Shown: piece by piece, positions 1 through 8,234 of the stretch
Layout: every line of letters begins with the position of its first letter
Position numbering within the stretch: position 1 is the stretch's first letter
NCBI GenBank assembly: GCA_958369755.1
Contig: CATXJC010000003.1
Location: 12,109-76,108, forward strand
Length of the DNA: 64,000 bases
DNA from: an uncultured Prevotella sp.
Lineage (GTDB): Bacteria; Bacteroidota; Bacteroidia; Bacteroidales; Bacteroidaceae
Reading direction: 5' to 3'
The notes under the pieces: generated by a model
Seen by the model: only the letters and a program-made list of their open reading frames with translations
Databases searched by the model: none
What the model was told of the DNA's origin: nothing
Program-made: the position numbers and the translations under genes

Positions 1-804
1 GTTACAGTAATGAGTGATGCCGATGCCTACATCACTGATGAGAAGGGTGAGCGTGTGAAGAACGTTACCTTTACTCCGGTAACAGGAAAAGACAATCAGT
101 TTACTGTTGCGTTGACTGACTTGGCAAAGGCTAGCTATCAGTTGGTAATCCCAGAAGGAACCTTCCATTATGAAAAGAATAATAAGGAAGTAAAGACGCA
201 GGCTATCAAAGAAAACTTTACAATAGGAAAGGGCGGCTCTCCTGAAGATCCAAACCTTCACTACGATTATTCTATATACCAGCAGTTGCCTAATACATCT
301 GTAACTCAAAAGGATGTTGCATTGAATGGATTCATGATTAAAAACATAGGATACTATGATGGTTTGGTTGCTAATCCTGATAGAGAAGTGAGACTTGCTG
401 TTTACGACAACAACAAGACGATTCGTACAGGACACTTTGAAAGCTATGTAGATCCGGAAGATCCGTCAACGCCTACATTGCTGTTAGTCTTTGATACACC
501 GATAAGAGAAGGTGAATTGAAAGCCGAACTTTACGCTATAGTAATTTTGAAGGGAACCTTCGGAGATACAAACTTTGGAAAGTTCCTTGAAGACAAGACC
601 ACAACCCAAGCCAGTGACTGTCATACAAACCCAAGAATGACGATTTCAATCGAAGTAGACAATGATAAGGCTACTGGTATCGAACAAGTTGTGAATTCTA
701 CTGAGAAGAACAATGTAATCTATGATGTCCAAGGACGTAAGGTAAAGCAGATGAACCGTTCTGGTATCTACATTGTGAATGGAAAGAAATTCGTCAAGAA
801 ATAA
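1..804 (+). CDS. Secreted/surface protein with C-terminal sorting-like tail (5' end outside window)
   Basis: The reading frame is open from the first base, so the true start lies upstream and only the last 267 residues are present; the first internal ATG is at 10. The visible part has no recognisable enzymatic motif and looks like beta-rich extracellular domains. The last 40 or so residues (IYDVQGRKV, then GIYIVNGKKFVKK) match the short tail found on many Prevotella and Bacteroides secreted proteins, related in style to C-terminal sorting signals, which suggests export to the surface. It ends 18 bp before the porin gene and may be cotranscribed with it. Function unknown. Confidence 0.7.
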   Translation, partial: VTVMSDADAYITDEKGERVKNVTFTPVTGKDNQFTVALTDLAKASYQLVIPEGTFHYEKNNKEVKTQAIKENFTIGKGGSPEDPNLHYDYSIYQQLPNTSVTQKDVALNGFMIKNIGYYDGLVANPDREVRLAVYDNNKTIRTGHFESYVDPEDPSTPTLLLVFDTPIREGELKAELYAIVILKGTFGDTNFGKFLEDKTTTQASDCHTNPRMTISIEVDNDKATGIEQVVNSTEKNNVIYDVQGRKVKQMNRSGIYIVNGKKFVKK

Positions 805-822
805 AATTTAATGTAGAAAGTT

Positions 823-1968
823 ATGAAATCAATTAAACTGCTCATGGCAACAGCCATGTTAGCCATCGGCTCTACAGCCGCTATGGCGCAAGCATCCTAC
901 ACAGACAAGGATGGAAACGAATATCAGTTTAAGCGCCACTGGTTCCTGGATGTTCAGGCAGGTGGGCAATATACTGTAGGTGAGGCAAGCTTCTCCGACT
1001 TGCTTTCTCCTAACTTCCAGGGTGCCATCGGCTACCAGTTCTCTCCTGTTTTCGGACTCCGTGGTCAGATAAATGGTATCTGGAGCAAGGGCGGATGGAA
1101 CGGATACAAGGCTACCAAGGACGGTACTCCGTATACCGCCAGCTACAAATGGAAATATGTAGCTCCGGGTGTGGACTTCATGTTCAACCTCTCTAACCTC
1201 TTCTGTGGCTGGAACCCGAACCGCGTGTTCAATGCTACTGCCTTCGTAGGTGGTGGTATCAACTGGGCAGGAGCTAACCAGGAGGTAAACGACCTGGCTG
1301 CCAACATCAAGAATCAGAACAACTATCTGCTGGAATATCTCTGGCAGGGAAAGAAGGTTCGCCCTTACGGCAGAGCCGGTATCGACCTGGAATTCAAGGT
1401 AAACAAGGCTGTGAGCATCATGCTCGAAGGCAATGCCAACATGATTTCTGACAAGTACAACTCTAAGAAGGCAGATAACCCTGACTGGTACTTCAATGCA
1501 CTGGCAGGTGTACGCATCAACCTGGGCAAGAGCTATACCAAGAAGGCTAAGCCGGTAGAGGAACCTGCTCCGGCACCAGCTCCTAAGCAGGAATATGTAG
1601 CTCCTAAGCCAGAGCCTAAGCCAGCTCCTGTAGAGAAGAAGGTAGAGGAGATTCGCCGTGATATCTTCTTCACCATCAACTCTTACAAGATTGCTCCTGC
1701 TGAGGATGCTAAGATCCGTGAGGTGGTTGACTTCCTGAACAAGAACACAGAGGCGAAGGTTGTAGTAACCGGCTATGCTGACAAGGGTACAGGCAATGAC
1801 GTCATCAACGACCGCATCGCTGCCAAGCGAGCAGCAGCTGTGGTTTGGATGCTGACAAAGAAATATAATATACCTTCTGAGCGCATTACAGAAAAATCTA
1901 AGGGTGCACGTGTGCAGCCTTTTGCAGAAAACGCAAAGAACCGTGTAACGATCATGATCGCTAAGTAG
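823..1968 (+). CDS. OmpA-family outer-membrane porin with peptidoglycan-binding domain
   Basis: This 381-residue protein begins with a clear signal peptide (MKSIKLLMATAMLAIGSTAA, cleavage near AMA-QA). Residues about 25-240 are rich in alternating aromatic and polar segments typical of an eight-strand beta-barrel. A proline/alanine/lysine-rich linker follows at about 245-275. The C-terminal OmpA domain (about 280-381) contains the signature VVVTGYADKGTG, then NDRIAAKRA and a final NRVTIMIAK. In this family the barrel sits in the outer membrane and the C-terminal domain binds peptidoglycan, anchoring the envelope. A strong intrinsic terminator follows 45 bp after the stop. Confidence 0.92.
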   Translation: MKSIKLLMATAMLAIGSTAAMAQASYTDKDGNEYQFKRHWFLDVQAGGQYTVGEASFSDLLSPNFQGAIGYQFSPVFGLRGQINGIWSKGGWNGYKATKDGTPYTASYKWKYVAPGVDFMFNLSNLFCGWNPNRVFNATAFVGGGINWAGANQEVNDLAANIKNQNNYLLEYLWQGKKVRPYGRAGIDLEFKVNKAVSIMLEGNANMISDKYNSKKADNPDWYFNALAGVRINLGKSYTKKAKPVEEPAPAPAPKQEYVAPKPEPKPAPVEKKVEEIRRDIFFTINSYKIAPAEDAKIREVVDFLNKNTEAKVVVTGYADKGTGNDVINDRIAAKRAAAVVWMLTKKYNIPSERITEKSKGARVQPFAENAKNRVTIMIAK

Positions 1969-2012
1969 TACGGTAAGTTTATAATGCGACAATCAATTAT
2001 TTTAATTGGTGG

Positions 2013-2043
2013 CGGGGCATCCTCAAGGATGCCCCGTTTTTCT
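2013..2043 (+). terminator. Intrinsic terminator of the OmpA-family gene
   Basis: A perfect 10-bp stem (CGGGGCATCC and GGATGCCCCG) with a TCAA loop is followed by TTTTTCTTT. It lies 45 bp after the porin stop codon. Confidence 0.9.
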
Positions 2044-2094
2044 TTCAGATATCCCTTCCTTCTCCCGCTCATTTTGTTATTTTTTCACCATTTC

Positions 2095-2126
2095 TTGCAG
2101 TTTCTCAATATTTTGTTGTACCTTTG
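2095..2126 (+). promoter_or_regulatory. Bacteroidota-type promoter of the AAA/PD-(D/E)XK gene
   Basis: The -7 element TACCTTTG (2119-2126) fits TAnnTTTG. A TTG for the -33 element sits at 2095-2097, about 21 bp upstream. The 20 bp at 2109-2128 are identical to the trpS promoter at 3974-3993. Confidence 0.75.
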
Positions 2127-2150
2127 CAACGTATTAAAAAATAAGCGATT

Positions 2151-3902
2151 ATGGGACGAGCTAAAAGAATACCTTACGGAGTGTCTGACTTCATTGACAT
2201 CATTGAGAGAAATCAATATTATGTCGATAAGACCATGTATATACCTAAGTTAGAGGATGAGCCTGATGCCTTGTTCTTTATTCGCCCTCGCCGTTTTGGC
2301 AAGAGCTTGTTTATCAGTATGCTGAGGGCTTATTATGACATCAAACGTAAAGATAAGTTTGATAAGTTGTTTGGCAACCTTTGGATAGGTTCGCATCCTA
2401 CAGAAAATCAGGGAAAGTATCAAGTCTTGTTTCTTGATTTCTCCAAGATAGGAGGTTCGATAGACCAATTGGAAGAAAACTTCAATGCCTATTGCAATGA
2501 ATGTATTGATAGCTTTATCGAAACTTATCAGGAGTATTATCCCGAACGAGTAGTGGAAAGTGTGTTGAAGGCAAAAACTGCTGCCAGAAAGTTGAATGCC
2601 ATTGGGATTGCTGCAGAGAAAAAAAATCTTCCACTTTATCTTATAGTAGATGAGTATGACAACTTTACCAATGTTGTGCTCAATGAGCAGGGGGAGGAAG
2701 TGTATACGGCTCTTACCCATGCCAGTGGTTTTTATCGGGAGATTTTCAAGGTGTTTAAGGGAATGTTCTCTAAAATCTTTATGACAGGCGTAAGTCCTGT
2801 TACACTGGATGATTTGACCAGTGGATTCAACATCGGATGGCATATCTCTACCAAGCCTGCCTTTAATCAAATGCTTGGTTTCTCTACCGAAGATGTAAAA
2901 GAACTCTTCACTTATTATAAGGAGAACGGGGAGATTCGTCCTGATAGTGATGTGGAGGCTATCATAGAAGAGATGAAACCATGGTATGACAACTATTGTT
3001 TCTCGGAAAGTGCCTTGAAAACTCAGAGTAAAGTTTTCAACAGCGATATGGTATTCTATTACTTACGCAATTATCGTGAGACTGGTGAATCTCCTAAGCT
3101 GATGGTGGATCCTAATACCAAGACAGATTATGGCAAGATGAAGAAATTGCTGCAGCTTGATAAACTGGATGGCGACCGTAAGGGTGTGCTGCGCACTATC
3201 ATCGAGAATGGAGAAATAATAGGTAATATTGAGGAAAGTTTTCCTGCCAAATTGTTGGTAAGACCACAGATATTTATCAGTCTTCTGTTCTATTATGGAA
3301 TGTTAACAATAAAGGGAACACGCGGAGACCAGCTGGTGCTTGGCATTCCAAATAATAATGTTCGCAAGCAATACTATACCTATCTGCTGGAGCAATATGA
3401 CGAAGTCTGTGCGGTAGACGAAATGAGTCTTAAGTCTTTGTTTACCGATATGGCTTTTGATGGTCAATGGAAACCTGCGCTGGAGTTTATGGCACAGGCT
3501 TATGCCAAGGTATCTTCCGTTAGAGATAGCATAGAGGGTGAACGTAATCTGCAAGGTTTCTTTATGGCATATTTGAATCTGAACAGTTACTATTATACGA
3601 TGCCCGAATTGGAATTGAATCATGGATATTGTGACTTTTTCCTGTTGCCAGACTTGACTCATTACGATACCAAGCACAGCTATATTATCGAACTGAAGAT
3701 GTTGTCAAAGAAAGATTTTGGAGCTATGGCTGATAACGGCAGACAAACCAAGGCGGAAGAGCAATGGGAGCAAGCTGTGGAACAAATAAACCGATATGCC
3801 GATGCTCCAAGAGTAGAAGCCTTGCGTCAAGGTACCAAACTCCATAAGATAATTATGCAGTTTGAGGGGTATCAGTTGAGGAAGATAGATGAAATTGATT
3901 AA
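2151..3902 (+). CDS. AAA-ATPase-like protein with C-terminal PD-(D/E)XK nuclease-like domain
   Basis: This 583-residue protein fits the Bacteroidota family of AAA-ATPase-like proteins fused to a DUF1703-type PD-(D/E)XK domain. The opening (GVSDFIDIIERNQYYVDKT) is the family signature. A Walker A-like loop, RPRRFGKS, lies near residue 50, and a Walker B segment, LIVDEYDNF, near residue 165. Near the C-terminus, CDFFLLPD and YIIELKML (about residue 510) supply the D and ExK of a PD-(D/E)XK core. These genes occur in many copies in Bacteroidota; proposed roles include mobile or defence-like functions, but none is established. It is transcribed alone from its own promoter. Confidence 0.88.
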   Translation: MGRAKRIPYGVSDFIDIIERNQYYVDKTMYIPKLEDEPDALFFIRPRRFGKSLFISMLRAYYDIKRKDKFDKLFGNLWIGSHPTENQGKYQVLFLDFSKIGGSIDQLEENFNAYCNECIDSFIETYQEYYPERVVESVLKAKTAARKLNAIGIAAEKKNLPLYLIVDEYDNFTNVVLNEQGEEVYTALTHASGFYREIFKVFKGMFSKIFMTGVSPVTLDDLTSGFNIGWHISTKPAFNQMLGFSTEDVKELFTYYKENGEIRPDSDVEAIIEEMKPWYDNYCFSESALKTQSKVFNSDMVFYYLRNYRETGESPKLMVDPNTKTDYGKMKKLLQLDKLDGDRKGVLRTIIENGEIIGNIEESFPAKLLVRPQIFISLLFYYGMLTIKGTRGDQLVLGIPNNNVRKQYYTYLLEQYDEVCAVDEMSLKSLFTDMAFDGQWKPALEFMAQAYAKVSSVRDSIEGERNLQGFFMAYLNLNSYYYTMPELELNHGYCDFFLLPDLTHYDTKHSYIIELKMLSKKDFGAMADNGRQTKAEEQWEQAVEQINRYADAPRVEALRQGTKLHKIIMQFEGYQLRKIDEID

Positions 3903-3973
3903 AGAAGATAAGCATTTTGTCTCTTAAACTCTGGGTTTTGGTTAATTTTACATCTTTTTTTCCTCATTCTCAT

Positions 3974-3993
3974 TATTTTGTTGTACCTTTGCA
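3974..3993 (+). promoter_or_regulatory. trpS promoter
   Basis: The -7 element TACCTTTG lies at 3984-3991, 30 bp before the trpS start. The surrounding 20 bp repeat those at 2109-2128 exactly. Confidence 0.75.
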
Positions 3994-4020
3994 GCTAAAA
4001 TAATAATAAATTGCAAGAAA

Positions 4021-5106
4021 ATGGGAAAGATTATATTGACGGGCGACCGTCCTACAGGTAAACTTCACCTGGGTCATTACATCGGCTCTCTGCAGCGCCG
4101 AGTACAACTTCAGAACGCTGGCGACTTCGACAGAATGTTCGTTTTCATGGCAGATGTTCAGGCTTTGACTGATAATGCCGACAATCCTGAGAAGATTCGC
4201 CAGAACATTACAGAGGTGGCTCTTGACTATCTCTCTGCGGGCCTCGACCCACAGAAGTGTACACTCTATATCCAGAGTATGATTCCAGAGTTGGCTGAGT
4301 TGACTACCTATTTGATGAACCTCATCTCTGTATCTCGTGTTCAGCGTAACCCAACCGTGAAGACAGAGATCAAGATGCGTAACTTCGAGGCAAACATTCC
4401 GCTCGGTTTCTTCTGCTATCCTGTGAGTCAGGCTGCCGACATCACCGCTTTCAAGGCTACAACCGTGCCTGCCGGTGAGGACCAGGAGCCTATGCTGGAG
4501 GTAACCCGCGAGTTGGTTCGCCGCTTCAACCAGACTTATGCACCTGTTTTGGTAGAGCCGGAGATTCTGCTTCCAGAGATTGCCTGCTGCCGTCGTCTTC
4601 CTGGAACTGACGGTAAGGAGAAGATGAGTAAGAGTCTCGGTAACTGTATCTACATGAGCGACGATGAGAAGACCGTTTGGAAGAAGGTGAAGAAGATGTC
4701 TAACGGTGAGCCACGTATGAGTATGGAAGAGCCGGGACATCTGGAGGGCAATGCCGTGTTCACCTATCTCGAGGCATTCTCTACTCCTGAGGACTTCGCT
4801 GAATTCTGGCCAGAGTTCAAGACTTTGGATGAGTTGAAGGAGCAGTATGTGAAGGGTGGTATCGGTGACGGTACCTGCAAGAAGTTCCTGAACAGCGTCA
4901 TCAACAAGATGCTCGACCCAATCCGTGCCCGCCGTCATGAGTTTGAGCAGGATATTCCTGAGGTATTCAACATCCTGAAGAAGGGTAGCGAGGATGCCCG
5001 CGAGTTTGCAGCCCAGACCATGGATGAGGTTCGCAAGGCTATGCGTATCGACTATTTCAGCGATGCTGCCTATATTGAGGAGCAGGCTGCGAAATATAAA
5101 ATTTAA
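4021..5106 (+). CDS. trpS: Tryptophan--tRNA ligase
   Basis: This cytoplasmic class I aminoacyl-tRNA synthetase joins tryptophan to tRNA-Trp. The 361-residue length is close to the usual 330-360. The HIGH-type signature appears as HLGH (residues 16-19) within GDRPTGKLHLGHY, and the KMSKS loop is intact at 201-205 (KEKMSKSLGN). Conserved tryptophanyl-tRNA synthetase segments such as YPVSQAADI and VPAGEDQ are present. The start is fixed by the promoter 30 bp upstream. The stop codon is the first element of a heptad repeat block, and the MATE transporter gene follows with no evident promoter of its own. Confidence 0.97.
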   Translation: MGKIILTGDRPTGKLHLGHYIGSLQRRVQLQNAGDFDRMFVFMADVQALTDNADNPEKIRQNITEVALDYLSAGLDPQKCTLYIQSMIPELAELTTYLMNLISVSRVQRNPTVKTEIKMRNFEANIPLGFFCYPVSQAADITAFKATTVPAGEDQEPMLEVTRELVRRFNQTYAPVLVEPEILLPEIACCRRLPGTDGKEKMSKSLGNCIYMSDDEKTVWKKVKKMSNGEPRMSMEEPGHLEGNAVFTYLEAFSTPEDFAEFWPEFKTLDELKEQYVKGGIGDGTCKKFLNSVINKMLDPIRARRHEFEQDIPEVFNILKKGSEDAREFAAQTMDEVRKAMRIDYFSDAAYIEEQAAKYKI

Positions 5107-5183
5107 TGTTGAATGTTGAGTGTTGAATGTTGAGTTAGGCATGCGCCCTATAATTCAACACTCAACATTCAACATTCAACACT
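5105..5183 (+). repeat. Stop-anchored 7-bp repeats with inverted second arm
   Basis: Starting inside the trpS TAA, four 7-bp units run in register: AATGTTG, AATGTTG, AGTGTTG, AATGTTG (5105-5132). The second arm, 5153-5183, is the inverted counterpart (ATTCAACACTCAACATTC and onward) and ends 5 bp before the MATE start codon. The arms can pair into a long hairpin spanning the whole gap. Confidence 0.85.
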
Positions 5184-5188
5184 TAATT

Positions 5189-6475
5189 ATGAATAAACGA
5201 ATATTACAATTAGCGGTGCCGTCGATAATATCCAATATCACGGTACCGCTTTTGGGTTTGGTTGATGTCGCTATTGTCGGGCATATCGGCGATGCAGCGT
5301 ATATCGGAGCCATTGCCGTGGGCTCGATGCTCTTCAATGTCATCTACTGGCTGTTCGGCTTTCTGCGAATGGGAACCAGCGGAATGACTTCGCAGGCTTT
5401 GGGAAGGAGAGATTTGGCTGAGGTGCTGAGGCTCCTGGTGCGCTCTCTGAGTATCGGTGTGGGGATAGGAGTGCTGTTCTTCGTTCTTCAGAAATGGCTG
5501 ATAGGCTGCGGACTCTGGGCGATGTCGCCGGAAGCGGATGTCGTGGAACTGGCACGGAGATACTGTTATGTCTGTATCTGGGGAGCTCCGGCAGTGCTCG
5601 GACTCTACGGATTTACGGGCTGGTTTATCGGTATGCAGAACACGCGCATTCCGATGATGGTATCGCTGACGCAGAATGTGGTGAACATCGTAGCCTCTCT
5701 GCTGCTGGTCTTTGTCGGCGGTATGACGGTAGAAGGTGTGGCGCTCGGAACGGTCATTGCCCAATGGTGGGGATTCCTGATGGCATGTCTGTTCTATCGC
5801 ATCTGTTATCGCCGGTTAAGCAAGTATGACTATCGCCGGCATCTCTTTGCTGCCGAACCGCTGAAGCAGTTTTTCTCGCTCAATAAGGATATCTTTCTCC
5901 GTACCCTCTGTCTGGTGGCGGTCAACCTATTCTTTACGGCGGCTGGTTCCAGGGAGAGTACCATCGTGCTGGCAGTGAATACGCTGCTGATGACGCTCTT
6001 TACCATCTTCTCTTATTTTATGGATGGTTTTGCCTATGCGGCAGAGGCGTTGAGCGGCAAGTATTACGGAGCCCGAAACATGGGGGCATTCCGCGAGGTG
6101 GTTAGAAGGACGATGGGTTTTGGAGCAGTCGTGGCAGTAGGTTTCACCTTATTATATATAGTGGGTGGCGAGAATTTCCTCTCTTTGCTCACGAGCGATA
6201 AGCAGGTGATAGCTGCATCGGGCGAATATTTCTGGTGGGCTGTGCTGATTCCGCTGTCTGGCATGGCGGCATTCGTCTTCGATGGTATCTTTGTAGGCAT
6301 CACCCAGTCTAAGTCTATGCTCTGTTCTACCGCCATAGCCTCGGCTTCGTTCTTCGGTCTGTTCTTCGGCTTGCATCCTTTCCTGGGCAATCATGCCCTG
6401 TGGTTGGCCTTCATTCTCTACCTTCTATTAAGGGGAATCGTACTGTTCGTCATTTACCGTAAAAAACTGCGGTAA
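5189..6475 (+). CDS. MATE-family efflux transporter
   Basis: This 428-residue inner-membrane protein has about 12 hydrophobic helices. It opens with MNKRILQLAVPSIISNITVPLLGLVDVAIVG, typical of MATE/DinF-type exporters that extrude drugs or metabolites using H+ or Na+ gradients. The conserved early motif DVAIVGHIGDAAYIGAIAVG and a mid-protein symmetrical repeat are visible. I chose the ATG at 5189 because an in-frame ATG at 5120 would add 23 residues encoded by the heptad repeats. Probably cotranscribed with trpS. The substrate cannot be told from sequence. Confidence 0.93.
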   Translation: MNKRILQLAVPSIISNITVPLLGLVDVAIVGHIGDAAYIGAIAVGSMLFNVIYWLFGFLRMGTSGMTSQALGRRDLAEVLRLLVRSLSIGVGIGVLFFVLQKWLIGCGLWAMSPEADVVELARRYCYVCIWGAPAVLGLYGFTGWFIGMQNTRIPMMVSLTQNVVNIVASLLLVFVGGMTVEGVALGTVIAQWWGFLMACLFYRICYRRLSKYDYRRHLFAAEPLKQFFSLNKDIFLRTLCLVAVNLFFTAAGSRESTIVLAVNTLLMTLFTIFSYFMDGFAYAAEALSGKYYGARNMGAFREVVRRTMGFGAVVAVGFTLLYIVGGENFLSLLTSDKQVIAASGEYFWWAVLIPLSGMAAFVFDGIFVGITQSKSMLCSTAIASASFFGLFFGLHPFLGNHALWLAFILYLLLRGIVLFVIYRKKLR

Positions 6476-6530
6476 ATGACGAATTGTGTTTTTATAGGAT
6501 ATATTAGTAGAAATAATGTACATCTTTCAT

Positions 6531-6566
6531 AAAAATTGCACACTGAATTATAGTGTGCGCATTTTT
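6531..6566 (+). terminator. Probable bidirectional terminator after the MATE gene
   Basis: GCACACT (6538-6544) pairs with AGTGTGC (6552-6558). Flanking AAAAAT and ATTTTT can extend the stem and give T-rich tails in both directions. Confidence 0.65.
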
Positions 6567-6631
6567 GTGAAAAACTACATTAATATAGTTTAAATCTTAG
6601 GCTTATATTCTTTTTCTTAGCCGAAAATTAG

Positions 6632-6639
6632 TAATTTCG
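6632..6639 (+). promoter_or_regulatory. Candidate promoter of the TPR/oxidoreductase operon
   Basis: TAATTTCG is one base from the TAnnTTTG consensus and lies 30 bp before the small TPR gene. Weak match, but the position is right. Confidence 0.4.
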
Positions 6640-6668
6640 CAGAGCAAAACTTAAAAAGAAAAGAGTAA

Positions 6669-6848
6669 ATGACAGCAGAAGAATATTATCAGCAAGGTAA
6701 CGCCTGGCGCAAGCAGGGTGACTTTAAGCGTGCCCTCGACTGCTATATGGAGGCCATTGCCCTCGATCCGGAGAGCCCTGCCGTAGCAGCCAAGGAGATG
6801 CTGGATGATATCATGAGCTTTTATTGCAAAGACTACTACAATCCATAA
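6669..6848 (+). CDS. Small TPR-motif protein preceding the 2-oxoacid oxidoreductase operon
   Basis: This 59-residue frame encodes one tetratricopeptide-like helix pair: AEEYYQQGNAWRKQGDFKRAL followed by CYMEAIALDPESPA, with the canonical W, G, A and P positions of a TPR. A short helical C-terminus (MLDDIMSFYCKDYYNP) follows. No signal peptide is seen, so it is probably cytoplasmic. It sits 69 bp upstream of the ferredoxin subunit gene in the same direction and is likely transcribed with it, suggesting a role as a small assembly or interaction partner of the oxidoreductase. That role is an inference. Confidence 0.75.
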   Translation: MTAEEYYQQGNAWRKQGDFKRALDCYMEAIALDPESPAVAAKEMLDDIMSFYCKDYYNP

Positions 6849-6917
6849 CAACCGACATGTGGACAGCAGGAGCTTTGTTTACTCCAATGGTAAAGATAAT
6901 TAGTAAGAAATTAGAAT

Positions 6918-7148
6918 ATGAGTAAGATTAAAGGGGCTATTGTAGTCGACACCGGGCGTTGCAAGGGATGCTCGCTCTGTGTGGAGGCTTGTCCTCAGCA
7001 TGTCATCGCATTGGCAGAGAAAAAAGTCAATGTGCATGGTTACCGTTATGTAGAGGCAGCTGTACCTGATGCGTGCGTTGGTTGCTCTTCGTGCGCCATC
7101 GTGTGTCCGGACGGCTGTATCACTGTTTATCGTAAGAAGGAGGACTAA
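6918..7148 (+). CDS. korD: 2-oxoacid:ferredoxin oxidoreductase, delta (4Fe-4S ferredoxin) subunit
   Basis: This 76-residue protein carries two 4Fe-4S cluster motifs: C15, C18, C21 with C25-P, and C53, C56, C59 with C63-P. It is the electron-transfer subunit of a four-subunit 2-oxoacid:ferredoxin oxidoreductase and passes electrons from the catalytic TPP subunit to ferredoxin. It is followed 3 bp later by the alpha subunit gene. The Kor (2-oxoglutarate) assignment rather than another 2-oxoacid rests on the gene order common in Bacteroidota and on sequence style, not on a specificity residue. Confidence 0.88.
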   Translation: MSKIKGAIVVDTGRCKGCSLCVEACPQHVIALAEKKVNVHGYRYVEAAVPDACVGCSSCAIVCPDGCITVYRKKED

Positions 7149-7151
7149 ATA

Positions 7152-8234
7152 ATGGCAAATCAGGAAGTTACATTAATGAAAGGCAATGAGGCGATAGCCC
7201 ATGCCTGTATCAGATGTGGTGCGGATGGTTTCTTCGGCTATCCTATCACACCTCAAAGTGAGATTATAGAGACGCTGGCTCTGCTCAAGCCATGGGAAAC
7301 ATCAGGTATGGTGGTTCTGCAGGCTGAGAGTGAGGTGGCGGCTATCAACATGGTTTATGGTGGCGCCGGTGCCGGTAAGCGTGTCATTACCACTTCTTCA
7401 AGTCCGGGTGTGGCTTTGATGCAAGAGGGTATCTCTTACATGGCAGGTGCTGAGATTCCGGGCGTTATCGTCAATGTGCAGCGTGGCGGTCCGGGTCTGG
7501 GTACCATCCAGCCATCCCAGAGTGATTATTTCCAGGCTACCCGCGGTGGTGGTAACGGCGACTATAATGTGATCGTGCTGGCTCCTGCTTCTGTTCAGGA
7601 GATGGCTGATTTCGTTGATCTCGCCTTTACGCTTGCCTTTAAGTATCGCAATCCTGCGATGATTCTGAGCGATGGTGTCATTGGTCAGATGATGGAGAAG
7701 GTGGTTCTGCCTCCAGTCAAGCCTCGACGTACCGAGGAGGAGATTGCGAAGGAATGTCCTTGGGCTACCATCGGCCGTCCGAAGAGTCGTCCTGTCAACA
7801 TCATGACCTCTTTGGAACTCAAGCCTGAGGTGATGGAGGAGCGCAATATTGCTCTTCAGGAGAAATACAGAAAAATCCGTGAAACCGAGGTTCGTTATGA
7901 AACCGAGCAGATGGATGATGCCGACTATGTTATCGTAGCTTTCGGTAGTGCGGCACGTATCGCCGAGAAGAGCATCGAGAGTGCGCGTGAGCAGGGCATC
8001 AAGGTAGGATTGTTCCGTCCTATCACCCTCTGGCCTTTCCCTGAAAAGGAGATTCATGAACTCGCCAAGACCAAGAAGGGCATTCTGGTTGTAGAAATCA
8101 ATGCCGGTCAGATGGTTCAGGATGTGCGACTGGCTGTGAATGGTCAGACTCCTGTGGAGCACTTTGGTCGTCTGGGCGGTATCGTACCGGAGCCGGAGGA
8201 AATCGTTGAAGCATTAAAGAAGTTAATAAAATGA
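7152..8234 (+). CDS. korA: 2-oxoacid:ferredoxin oxidoreductase, alpha subunit (probably 2-oxoglutarate)
   Basis: This 360-residue subunit matches the alpha chain of 2-oxoacid:acceptor oxidoreductases. The pyrimidine-binding domain opens with AIAHACIRCGADGFFGYPITPQSEI and continues with QAESEVAAINMVYGGAGAG, including the conserved glutamate that activates TPP. The second domain, about 250-350, carries VIVAFGSAARIA and FRPITLWPFPE. The enzyme oxidatively decarboxylates a 2-oxoacid to acyl-CoA and, in anaerobes, can run reductively. Its stop codon overlaps the beta subunit start (ATGA), which indicates translational coupling. Confidence 0.92.
   Translation: MANQEVTLMKGNEAIAHACIRCGADGFFGYPITPQSEIIETLALLKPWETSGMVVLQAESEVAAINMVYGGAGAGKRVITTSSSPGVALMQEGISYMAGAEIPGVIVNVQRGGPGLGTIQPSQSDYFQATRGGGNGDYNVIVLAPASVQEMADFVDLAFTLAFKYRNPAMILSDGVIGQMMEKVVLPPVKPRRTEEEIAKECPWATIGRPKSRPVNIMTSLELKPEVMEERNIALQEKYRKIRETEVRYETEQMDDADYVIVAFGSAARIAEKSIESAREQGIKVGLFRPITLWPFPEKEIHELAKTKKGILVVEINAGQMVQDVRLAVNGQTPVEHFGRLGGIVPEPEEIVEALKKLIK

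Noticed and set aside
5120..5188. Extended N-terminus for the MATE transporter
   Set aside because: The added residues are encoded by the heptad repeats and would precede a normal MATE start.
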